Below, piece by piece: positions 9,172-16,528 of a stretch of DNA of 34,323 nt (within the stretch, counting starts at the first letter, position 1; every line of letters begins with the position of its first letter). Source of the DNA: Rhodoferax sp. (GTDB lineage: Bacteria; Pseudomonadota; Gammaproteobacteria; Burkholderiales; Burkholderiaceae_C); the NCBI GenBank assembly GCA_029865845.1, contig JARXAM010000110.1, positions 1 to 34,323 on the forward strand. Reading direction: 5' to 3'. Both the position numbers and the translations under genes were made by a program. The notes beneath the pieces are model-generated. The model did not search any database and was not told where the DNA came from. It saw nothing but the letters and a program-made list of their open reading frames with translations.

Positions 9172-9825
9172 ATGCATCCGAATCAAGCCCGCTTCAACAT
9201 GATCGAGCAACAAATCCGCCCCTGGAACGTGCTCGACCTCCAGGTTCTGGAGTTGTTGGACCACGTGCACCGCGACCAATTTGTGCCGCCCGCGCACCAG
9301 AGCCTGGCGTTTGCCGACCTGGAGATCCCGCTGCCCGCTGGCCAGTGCATGCTTGCCCCCCGGTTGGAGGCGCGCCTGTTGCAAGACCTGGCGGTACAGC
9401 CCCATGAAACGGTGCTGGAGATCGGCAGTGGCTCGGGCTTCATGGCTGCCCTGTTGGCGCACCAAGCCCGCAAGGTGCTGACGCTGGAAATCGTGCCCGA
9501 ACTCGCCGCCTTTGCGCGCGACAACCTTCGCCGTGCCGGACTGGACAATGTCAACGTGCGCGAGGCCGATGGCTCCGTGCTGGACGCCGCGTTGGGCAGC
9601 TTTGACGTGATCCTGCTCAGCGGCTCGGTCGGTCAAGTGCCCCAGCACCTGCTGCAACGCCTGACCGTGGGCGGACGCCTGGCGGCCATCGTGGGCGACG
9701 AGCCAGTCATGAATGCCACCATCGTCACCCGCACCAGCGACACCGACCTCCGCACCGTGGCCAGCTGGGAAACCGTGGTCCAGCGCCTGCAAGGCTTTGC
9801 CGAACCCGAGCGCTTCCGCTTTTAA
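9172..9825 (+). CDS. Protein-L-isoaspartate O-methyltransferase-like SAM enzyme
   Basis: A 217-aa methyltransferase of the PCMT fold. Visible are the N-terminal MIEQQIRPWNVLD block, SAM motif I VLEIGSGSGF (about residue 82), the acidic end of strand 2 (TLEIVPEL) and DVILLSGSV as motif II. The usual PCMT substrate loop GQTIS-x-P is changed to GQCMLAP, losing the conserved Thr-Ile-Ser, so activity on isoaspartate is not certain. I start it at 9172, after AGGAA; an upstream in-frame start at 9076 would lie inside the pump gene. It sits between pump and TolC genes; PCMT next to tolC is a familiar betaproteobacterial arrangement. Confidence 0.85.
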   Translation: MHPNQARFNMIEQQIRPWNVLDLQVLELLDHVHRDQFVPPAHQSLAFADLEIPLPAGQCMLAPRLEARLLQDLAVQPHETVLEIGSGSGFMAALLAHQARKVLTLEIVPELAAFARDNLRRAGLDNVNVREADGSVLDAALGSFDVILLSGSVGQVPQHLLQRLTVGGRLAAIVGDEPVMNATIVTRTSDTDLRTVASWETVVQRLQGFAEPERFRF

Positions 9826-9968
9826 CCTGTGCCGGTGCAATGGAAATGGTCCACCGCCCACGTCGCGCCCTGCGCAATGCCCGATCTCCCGAGGGCAACG
9901 GCTTGGTTCCGCGCGCGTGCGGCACACGTTTTTTCGTCTTTGCAACCCTTTTTTTGAGAAAGCCATCC

Positions 9969-11321
9969 ATGCACCGTTCCACCACGTCGCCACTGCGCCT
10001 CCTGCCCCTTGCGTGGGCCCTCTCCAGCGGCTTGGCCGCATCCCACGCCAGCGCCCAAAGCCTGCAAGACCTGTACACCGCCGCGCGCGGCTATGACGCC
10101 AGCTACCAATCAGCCAAGAGCTTGTACGATGCCAACCTGGCCAAAGCAGCACAAGCCAAAGCCATGTTGCTCCCCTCGGCCAACTTCGCGCTGGGGGCCA
10201 GCAGCAGCAACCAAGACGTCAATTCCCCGGCCAAAAGCGCAGACTGGGCCTACAAAGGGCAAAGCGCTGAGGTCAGTGTGACCCAACCCCTGTACCGCCC
10301 CGCCAACAAGGCCATCTATGAACAAGGCATGAAACAAGTGGACTTGGCGCAGGCCCAACTGCTGGCCGCCGAGCAAAACCTGATCGTGCAAGTGAGCCAG
10401 GCCTACTTCGATGTGCTGGCCTCCTCGGACAGCCTGACCTTTGTCAAAGCCCAAAAAGCCGCTGTGGCCGAGCAACTGGCATCCGCCAAGCGCAACTTTG
10501 AGGTGGGCACTGCCACCATCACCGACACCCGTGAAGCCCAAGCGCGCTTTGACCTGGTGGTGGCCCAGGAGCTGGCGGCCGACAACGATTTGCGGGTCAA
10601 AAACATCGCCCTCAACCAGTTGGTGGGCCTGCCTAATGCCACGCCCAAGCCACTGGCAATGCCCGTCACACTGGCCCCTGTCGAGCCTGCCGACCCCGAG
10701 GCTTGGGTGCAACGCGCCCAAGACCACCACCCCGCGCTAGCCCAACTCAAGGTCGCCCTCGAAGTGGCCCGGCTTGAAACCACCAAAGCGCAAGCCGGCC
10801 ACCAGCCCACCTTGGACCTGAGCGGCAAATACACCGCTGCCAACAGCCAAGGCGGCAGCTCGGGCGGCCCAGCGGCGTTCGACACCCGCAGCAATGTCGC
10901 CACCATCGGCATTGCCTTCAACCTGCCTTTATTTGCCGGGTTTGCCACGCAAAACCGCATCAAGGAAACGCTGGCGCTGGAAGACAAAGCCCGCACCGAT
11001 CTAGAGGCCAGCCGCCGCACCATTGCCCAAGCCACCCGCACCGCCTTCTTCGGTGTGCAAAGCGGACAAGCCCAAGTCAAAGCCTACGAGGCGGCTGAGG
11101 CGTCCAGCCAAAGCGCACTGGACGCCAACAAGCTGGGCTACCAGGTGGGTGTGCGCATCAACATCGATGTGCTCAACAGCCAGAGCCAGCTCTACAACAC
11201 CAAAGCCACCCTGGCCAAAGCGCGCTATGACGTGCTGGTAGGCGGCTTGAAACTCAAGCAAGCCGCTGGCACCCTGCGCGCCGAAGACCTCGCAGCCATC
11301 AACAGCCAACTCGCCCCTTGA
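9969..11321 (+). CDS. tolC: TolC-family outer-membrane channel protein
   Basis: Outer-membrane exit duct for RND pumps and type I secretion; about 450 aa, the TolC length. The start at 9969 follows GAGAAAG and gives a typical Sec signal peptide (cleavage probably after ASA, near residue 28). The mature part begins SLQDLYTAARGYDASYQSAK, the TolC N-terminal repeat, and shows the two-fold pattern of long helices and strand segments: SVTQPLYRPANKAIYEQG in the first half, FNLPLFAGFATQNRIKETL in the second. The VGVRINIDVLNSQSQLY block is diagnostic. Probably the partner of the RND pump upstream. Confidence 0.92.
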   Translation: MHRSTTSPLRLLPLAWALSSGLAASHASAQSLQDLYTAARGYDASYQSAKSLYDANLAKAAQAKAMLLPSANFALGASSSNQDVNSPAKSADWAYKGQSAEVSVTQPLYRPANKAIYEQGMKQVDLAQAQLLAAEQNLIVQVSQAYFDVLASSDSLTFVKAQKAAVAEQLASAKRNFEVGTATITDTREAQARFDLVVAQELAADNDLRVKNIALNQLVGLPNATPKPLAMPVTLAPVEPADPEAWVQRAQDHHPALAQLKVALEVARLETTKAQAGHQPTLDLSGKYTAANSQGGSSGGPAAFDTRSNVATIGIAFNLPLFAGFATQNRIKETLALEDKARTDLEASRRTIAQATRTAFFGVQSGQAQVKAYEAAEASSQSALDANKLGYQVGVRINIDVLNSQSQLYNTKATLAKARYDVLVGGLKLKQAAGTLRAEDLAAINSQLAP

Positions 11322-11330
11322 TGCGCACAG

Positions 11331-11358
11331 CAGGCACTGCCTCACTTGGCGGTGCCTG
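11331..11358 (+). terminator. Stem-loop after tolC, possible terminator
   Basis: CAGGCAC-T-GCC pairs with GGC-G-GTGCCTG around a 6-base loop: 10 Watson-Crick pairs plus one T-G wobble. It begins ten bases after the tolC stop codon. No long T-run follows, so it could equally be an mRNA 3'-end stabiliser or a Rho-dependent end. Confidence 0.45.
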
Positions 11359-11492
11359 TGGCGGTCTGTTACACGCGATGTACCACCGCGATAGGCCCGC
11401 CAATGTAGCTGCCAGTCCTGCAATAAGTTTCCCCATAAACCACTGATGTATCCCGGCAACACGGGGAGTTAGAGAAGATTTCGAACACCCTA

Positions 11493-11520
11493 TTGACTGA
11501 GAATCAATCTCATTTATAAT
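11493..11520 (+). promoter_or_regulatory. Haem-island sigma70 promoter with embedded Fur box
   Basis: TTGACT (11493-11498), a 16-base spacer and TATAAT (11515-11520) form a strong promoter. The bases 11496-11514, ACTGAGAATCAATCTCATT, read on the other strand AATGAGATTGATTCTCAGT, a close match to the Fur-box inverted repeat (ATGAGAAT-N-ATTCTCAT). The repressor site fills the spacer between -35 and -10, so Fe-Fur would block polymerase directly. Confidence 0.85.
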
Positions 11521-11526
11521 TTATCC

Positions 11527-11703
11527 GTGGAGTCAGTTCCCAACACGTTCACACGCCGCAACACGTTTGCGGAACCCTTGTATTCGAAACAAGTACCAAG
11601 CCATGCAGCCTTCTGGGGTGCTAGCGACATCGATATCGAGCAGGACGACTTGCTCAGACAGACGTACCCGACTGGTATGGGAAATCTGATTCTGACGACG
11701 TAG
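11527..11703 (+). CDS. hemP: HemP/HmuP-like small haem-uptake protein
   Basis: A 58-codon frame from GTG 11527 to TAG 11701-11703. The C-terminal half reads SDIDIEQDDLLRQTYPTGMG then NLILTT. The HemP family ends in an IEH-x-G-x-x-Y-x-LR-x-T-x-x-GKLILTK pattern, so the LR-x-T spacing and the NLILT end match a diverged member. Its position, between a Fur-controlled promoter and a haem receptor, is where hemP/hmuP genes sit. Family knowledge: HmuP/HemP helps switch on the haem receptor gene in Bradyrhizobium and Burkholderia. The GTG lies seven bases after TATAAT, at the predicted transcription start, and has no ribosome-binding site, so it may be leaderless. A TTG at 11578 is an alternative start. 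Confidence 0.6.
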   Translation: MESVPNTFTRRNTFAEPLYSKQVPSHAAFWGASDIDIEQDDLLRQTYPTGMGNLILTT

Positions 11704-11750
11704 GGATACCAAAGACACAAACTGCACCAGCCAGCCGTAGCCAGCCAGTG

Positions 11751-11767
11751 CCTAAATCTGATTTAGG
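11751..11767. promoter_or_regulatory. Perfect 17-bp palindrome over the haem-receptor ribosome-binding site
   Basis: CCTAAATC-T-GATTTAGG has 8-bp perfect arms around one central base and ends inside the Shine-Dalgarno sequence (AGGAAG) of the receptor gene that starts at 11775. A one-base centre is too tight for an RNA hairpin loop unless some pairs open, so a dimeric DNA-binding protein is a likelier user. Two direct AGCCAGCC repeats with a 10-bp period (11729-11736, 11739-11746) lie just upstream. Confidence 0.5.
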
Positions 11768-11774
11768 AAGCACT

Positions 11775-13967
11775 ATGCTGAGCAAAACAAAACTAGCGTT
11801 GGCGGTGAGCCTGGCTTGGGGAATGGCTCCCACCATGGTCTGCGCCGCACAAACCCCGGACACCGAAGGCACCGTTACACGGTTAAACGAAATCACCGTA
11901 AGTTCGACGCGCACCGAACGGCGGGTAGACAAGGTGCCCAACACCGTCACAGTGACACCTGCGGCCAAGCTTGAGCAGCAAGGTGTGCGAGACATCAAGG
12001 ACCTTTTTCGAGATGAGGTGGATGTCACGGTTCGAGCTGCGCCAACGCGGTTCACGGCGGCAGGAACTTCCACCGGACGCGCGGGAAATGAGGGCATCAA
12101 CATCCGCGGCCTTGAAGGTAATCAGGTGCTAATGATGGTTGACGGCATCCGCGTGCCAAACAGCTTTTCGTTTGGATCATTTGCCACTGGCCGGGGCGAC
12201 TTTCTTGATGTGGATGGCCTCAAGACCGTCGAAGTACTTCGTGGCCCCGCCTCAACCCAGTTTGGCAGTGATGGTTTGGCGGGTGCGGTCAGTTTCCGCA
12301 CACTCGACCCGAGCGACCTTCTCAAACCTGGGCAGTCCATCAGCGGGTTTGCGCGGTCAAGCTACGCCGGCATCGATCGTTCTTGGTCTAACACGCTGGG
12401 CGTGGCAGGAACCACCGGGCAATGGCAAGGGATGCTGTTGGGTAGCTACCGGCAGGGAAATGAGATTGACAACAAGGGCGGCAACCATGCGCAAGACGTC
12501 AATCGAACCACGCCCAACCCGGTTGACTACAACAATCAGTACCTGCTGGCCAAGGCTTTCCTCGCGGCTGATCCCATGCATCAGATCGGACTGGTTTTCG
12601 AGACGCAAAATCGCAAGCAAAGCACTGATGTCTATTCGGCGCGGGCCGTGCCGCCATTGGCTGCGAACAGTACCCTTGACTTGGATACGCGTGACCGGAT
12701 TGATCGAAACCGAGTCGCGTTGGAGCACCGATTTAACGATCTGAACGCTCAGTGGGTTCAACGTGCAGAGACCCGCGTCTACTGGCAGGATGCCAAGGTC
12801 AGCCAGTTTGCCACCGAGGACAGAAACACCGCTGCGGACCGCACGAGGGACAACAGCTACAGCACGAAAGTAGCCGGGTTTTCGACCCTACTGGAAAGCA
12901 ATCTGACGGGGATTTTGAATCAACGTCTGACCTACGGCGTGGATTGGAGCAAGACCGAAATCACGGGGGTGCGCGACGGCACTGTGGCCCCTTTTGGTGA
13001 GACATTCCCGACCAAGCCCTTCCCTGACACGACGTACACCTTGGGCGGGGCGTTTATTCAAAGCGAGATCGAGGTAAGGACACTCAGCATCATCCCCGGA
13101 CTTCGTTTTGACCACTACAACCTTTCCCCATCGTCTGCTGGATATGTTGGCGGACCGACAGTGGCCTTATCTGGGCAGGCCCTTACACCGCGCCTGGGCG
13201 TGGTGTGGCAACTTGCGCCTTCGTTTGCACCCTTTGGGCAACTCACCCAGGGATTTCGTGCTCCAACGCCTGATCAGGTCAACAACGGATTCGCAAACCT
13301 GGCATCCGGGTACACCAGCATAGGGAATCCTAATCTGAAAGCCGAAAACGCCGACAGCATCGAGATTGGATTTCGGGGCAAGATTGAAGGTGTTCGCTAC
13401 TCTGTTGCGGCATTCGACAACCGCTATAGAGACTTCATTAGCCAGCAAGCGGTCAGCGGAGCCGCAACGCCTTCCAACCCAACCGTATTTCAATACATCA
13501 ATCTTGCTAACGCACACATCCACGGCGTGGAGGCGCGTGCTGAGTGGCAGATGTCCAAGCTTTGGAAAGCCAATGCGGGCATTGCCTACTCAAAGGGTGA
13601 ACGTGAAGTCAACGGCGTAAGGACACCGTTGGACACGATTCAACCCCTCAAGGCTGTCTTCGGGGTACGGTACGACGAAGCCATGTGGGGAGCGAGAGCC
13701 AATCTGGTCTACAGCGAAGGCAAAGAAGCGAGTCAAATTTCCACATCAACCGCGCAATTCGCACCGCCGTCCTACACGGTGCTTGATCTTGGTTTCAATT
13801 GGAAGCCATCGCGCAATCTCTCGGTCAATGCCAACCTGAACAACGTCTTTGATACCAAGTACTGGCGCTGGTCAGATGTCAGCGGCTTGGCTTCCAGCAG
13901 CACCGTCAAAGATGCCTACACCGCTCCCGGACGCAACGTGCAAGTGTCCGCTCGATATGACTTTTGA
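11775..13967 (+). CDS. hmuR: TonB-dependent haem/haemoglobin receptor
   Basis: Outer-membrane gated barrel for haem, about 730 aa. The start at 11775 has AGGAAG seven bases upstream and gives a signal peptide (LSKTKLALAVSLAWGMAPTMVCA). A TonB box-like EITVSST follows, then the plug (NIRGLEGNQVLMMVDGIRVP) and a 22-strand-type barrel ending in aromatic F (SARYDF). The haem-receptor FRAP (about residue 494) and NPNL (about residue 518) motifs are present. The stretch between them has no histidine, unlike HemR with its functional His; a Tyr lies in GYTSIG. First large gene of the Fur-controlled operon. Confidence 0.92.
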   Translation: MLSKTKLALAVSLAWGMAPTMVCAAQTPDTEGTVTRLNEITVSSTRTERRVDKVPNTVTVTPAAKLEQQGVRDIKDLFRDEVDVTVRAAPTRFTAAGTSTGRAGNEGINIRGLEGNQVLMMVDGIRVPNSFSFGSFATGRGDFLDVDGLKTVEVLRGPASTQFGSDGLAGAVSFRTLDPSDLLKPGQSISGFARSSYAGIDRSWSNTLGVAGTTGQWQGMLLGSYRQGNEIDNKGGNHAQDVNRTTPNPVDYNNQYLLAKAFLAADPMHQIGLVFETQNRKQSTDVYSARAVPPLAANSTLDLDTRDRIDRNRVALEHRFNDLNAQWVQRAETRVYWQDAKVSQFATEDRNTAADRTRDNSYSTKVAGFSTLLESNLTGILNQRLTYGVDWSKTEITGVRDGTVAPFGETFPTKPFPDTTYTLGGAFIQSEIEVRTLSIIPGLRFDHYNLSPSSAGYVGGPTVALSGQALTPRLGVVWQLAPSFAPFGQLTQGFRAPTPDQVNNGFANLASGYTSIGNPNLKAENADSIEIGFRGKIEGVRYSVAAFDNRYRDFISQQAVSGAATPSNPTVFQYINLANAHIHGVEARAEWQMSKLWKANAGIAYSKGEREVNGVRTPLDTIQPLKAVFGVRYDEAMWGARANLVYSEGKEASQISTSTAQFAPPSYTVLDLGFNWKPSRNLSVNANLNNVFDTKYWRWSDVSGLASSSTVKDAYTAPGRNVQVSARYDF

Positions 13968-13981
13968 ATAAAGGAACTGAC

Positions 13982-14533
13982 ATGAGCCAATCTCCAGACC
14001 TGAATGCCGTGATCGATGAGTGCCGGAAATTCCCCGGACAGTTCCAGAGTCTGCACCTTGCCACCTGTAACGCCCTTGGTGAGCCAGAAGCCAGCTATGC
14101 GACATACGTCGAACACGAAGGAAGCTACTACGTCTATACCAGCGAGTTGTCCGCCCATACCGCCAATCTGGCTGCATGGGGGCGCTGCTCCGTCCTGTTC
14201 ATAGAAAGTGAAGCGCAGGCCAAACATCTGTTTGCTCGCCGTCGGCTAACACTGCAATGCACAGCCATCGAATGTCATCGGGAGTCACTCGAGTTTGAGC
14301 AGTTGATGGACATGTTTGTCCAGAAGTTCGGGAGCTTCATGGCAATGATGCGCAAGTTGGCAGATTTCCATCTATACCGGTTACGCCCCCATAGCGGGGC
14401 CTACGTTGCAGGCTTTGCCCAGGCCTACACCCTTACAGGTGATGGCTTGGGCGAGATCAAGCACCGCAAGGAGCAAGGTCATCGCAGCCCAGACAAAGCC
14501 ACTGCCGTCGCAATGGACGCGGTGACGCAGTAG
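13982..14533 (+). CDS. hugZ: HugZ/HutZ-family haem-degrading/haem-binding protein
   Basis: A 183-aa protein with the FMN-binding split-barrel fold of the pyridoxamine-oxidase superfamily, HugZ/HutZ branch. Typical pieces are SLHLATCNALGEPEASYATYV at the start, the LFIESEAQAKHLFARRRLTLQC block, and a C-terminal RPHSGAYVAGFAQAY. The tail carries HRKEQGH, where family members hold their haem-binding His region. HugZ and HutZ open haem oxygenatively in Helicobacter and Vibrio. The start at 13982 follows AAAGGAACTGAC. Lies 14 bases after the receptor gene, same operon. Confidence 0.85.
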   Translation: MSQSPDLNAVIDECRKFPGQFQSLHLATCNALGEPEASYATYVEHEGSYYVYTSELSAHTANLAAWGRCSVLFIESEAQAKHLFARRRLTLQCTAIECHRESLEFEQLMDMFVQKFGSFMAMMRKLADFHLYRLRPHSGAYVAGFAQAYTLTGDGLGEIKHRKEQGHRSPDKATAVAMDAVTQ

Positions 14534-14561
14534 CCACAGTGGCAACCAACAAGGAATACAC

Positions 14562-15644
14562 ATGCACGGCGCAGCCCAAACCATTAGAGATACCTTCACC
14601 GCCTTGCGGCGCAGCAGCAAAGCCCGCCACAAGGACATTGCCGAACAACTGCGGATTTCTGAGGGCGAATTGATCGCCGCCCACGCCGGGGCCGCAACCA
14701 ACGACCCCAATGCAATCCTGTGTGCGACCCGACTGCGATCTGATTGGCCAGACATTGTTGCGTCCCTGGAGCCATTGGGCGAAGTTATGGCCTTGACCCG
14801 GAACGCTTCTTGTGTTCATGAAAAGACGGGGGTCTATCGCAACGTGAGCCACCAAAAACACATTGGCCTGGTGTTGGGCGGTGAGATCGACCTGCGCGTT
14901 TTCTATCAGCAGTGGGTCCATGGCTTTGGTGTGATTGAGCAAACGGACCAAGGCGTACAACGTAGCCTCCAGTTCTTTGATGCGCAGGGCACTGCCATCC
15001 ACAAAGTCTTCTTGAAACCTCGCAGCATCGTGGAGGCTTACACCGGCTTGTTGGCTCGCTTTGCCGACAGCAACCAAACAGCAGGCATCCAAACACAAAG
15101 CCTGGTAGCACGATCAGCCGAACTCCCAGATACAGCCATTGATGTAGCGGGCTTTCATCAAGCGTGGGACTCATTGCGCGACACACATGATTTCTTCGGA
15201 CTGCTCAAGCGTTTTGGTGTTACGCGAACGCAGGCACTGCGCTTGGCTGAACCCAAGTTTGTCCAGCAGGTGGATGCGGACGATTGCCAGAGCCTGTTGC
15301 AGGCAGCGGCGGCTGATGGCGTATCCATCATGGTGTTCGTCGGCAATCCCGGCATGATCCAAGTTCACTCTGGACCGATCCGAAAAGTGGCAGCAATGGG
15401 GCCGTGGGTCAATGTGCTTGATCCTGGCTTCAACCTGCATCTTCGGGAAGACCATATCGCCAGTGCCTGGGTCGTCAAAAAACCAACCGTTGATGGACTG
15501 GTGACGTCGCTTGAATTGTTCGATGCCCAGGGTGACACCATTGCGATGTTTTTTGGCGAACGCAAACCGGGTAAGTCTGAATTGTGTGTCTGGCGCGCCT
15601 TGATTGAAAACATCCAGCAGGAGTGGCGGCAATGTATCGCTTAA
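14562..15644 (+). CDS. hmuS: HmuS/HemS/PhuS-family haem-trafficking or haem-degrading protein
   Basis: Cytoplasmic haem handler, 360 aa, the usual length, made of two structurally repeated halves. The first half shows LGEVMALTRNASCVHEKTGVY, and the second GVSIMVFVGNPGMIQVHSGPIRKV, the repeated core. The conserved linker/haem-ligand region reads FHQAWDSLRDTHDFFGLLK, with His199 and His209 as candidate ligands (PhuS and ShuS use a His here). Members either pass haem to an oxygenase or degrade it. The start follows AAGGAATACAC. Its stop overlaps the next gene by 13 bases. Confidence 0.93.
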   Translation: MHGAAQTIRDTFTALRRSSKARHKDIAEQLRISEGELIAAHAGAATNDPNAILCATRLRSDWPDIVASLEPLGEVMALTRNASCVHEKTGVYRNVSHQKHIGLVLGGEIDLRVFYQQWVHGFGVIEQTDQGVQRSLQFFDAQGTAIHKVFLKPRSIVEAYTGLLARFADSNQTAGIQTQSLVARSAELPDTAIDVAGFHQAWDSLRDTHDFFGLLKRFGVTRTQALRLAEPKFVQQVDADDCQSLLQAAAADGVSIMVFVGNPGMIQVHSGPIRKVAAMGPWVNVLDPGFNLHLREDHIASAWVVKKPTVDGLVTSLELFDAQGDTIAMFFGERKPGKSELCVWRALIENIQQEWRQCIA

Positions 15645-16528
15645 CCCAATCCGCACAGGTGGATGCCAAACGCAGAACGACTTGTCTAAAGTTGGGCTGG
15701 ATGGCCGCACTCTTGACTGTGGCACCTACACATGCGGCCAACAGCCGACGGATCGTCAGCGTGGGCGGTGCAATCACAGAGATCGTTTTCGCATTGCAAG
15801 CCAACGCCGAGCTGGTCGGTGTGGACACGACTTCGCTGTATCCAGAATCGGTGAAAAAGCTGCCCAGTGTGGGATATGCGCGATCATTGTCCGCCGAAGG
15901 TGTCTTGGCGCTGGCACCCACACAAGTCATCGCCACGGAGGATGCAGGCCCCCCTGCCGTACTTCGACAACTATCGGCATCCGGAATTGGTGTGACCGTG
16001 CTGGCGGCAAATCACCGCTTTGAAGGACTGATTCACCGGATTAAGCGTGTCGGCGAATTGACTGGGCGAGTTGCGCAAGCCAATGCGTTACAACAATCCT
16101 TGCAGCAAGCGTGGGCGCGTGCCCGCTCGCAAATTGCCCAGCGCATGTCTCATCCTGCGCGGGTGTTGTTTGTCTTGGCGCACACGCCCAATCAGATCAT
16201 GGTGGCCGGAACTGACACCAGTGCGCAAGCCATGCTGGACTATGTCGGCGCTACCAACGCCCTCCATGGATTTTCTGGGTACAAGCCTTTAACGCCCGAA
16301 GCAGTCATAGCGGCGCAGCCCGACATTGTTCTACTTACAGACCAGGGACTGAAAGTCGCTGGTGGTGTGGATGGCATCCTCAAGCTACCGGGACTGGAGC
16401 AAACTGCTGCGGGCCGCAACCGTCGAATCATCTCGATGGAAGCCATGTTTCTCCTGGGCTTTGGGCCGCGCTTGCCAGCGGCAGTATCCGCATTAGATAC
16501 AGCAATTGAAAAGGCGATGCGTGCATGA
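15632..16528 (+). CDS. hmuT: Periplasmic haem-binding protein HmuT
   Basis: Solute-binding component of the haem ABC importer, about 298 aa. The ATG at 15632 has AGGAG eight bases upstream; a GTG at 15623 lies within that Shine-Dalgarno sequence and is less likely. Signal peptide ends near THA (GWMAALLTVAPTHA). The mature part holds RIVSVGGAITEIVFAL and VGYARSLSAEGVLALAPTQV, the HmuT/PhuT pattern including the Tyr region that binds haem, and DAGPPAVLRQL. It belongs to the cluster A-2 single-helix-backbone binding proteins. Ends in an ATGA overlap with hmuU. Confidence 0.93.
   Translation: MYRLTQSAQVDAKRRTTCLKLGWMAALLTVAPTHAANSRRIVSVGGAITEIVFALQANAELVGVDTTSLYPESVKKLPSVGYARSLSAEGVLALAPTQVIATEDAGPPAVLRQLSASGIGVTVLAANHRFEGLIHRIKRVGELTGRVAQANALQQSLQQAWARARSQIAQRMSHPARVLFVLAHTPNQIMVAGTDTSAQAMLDYVGATNALHGFSGYKPLTPEAVIAAQPDIVLLTDQGLKVAGGVDGILKLPGLEQTAAGRNRRIISMEAMFLLGFGPRLPAAVSALDTAIEKAMRA

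Noticed and set aside
9916-9934. A short stem (CGTG-CGGCA-CACG) followed by six T between the methyltransferase and tolC genes.
   Set aside because: The stem has only four pairs, too weak to call a terminator with confidence.
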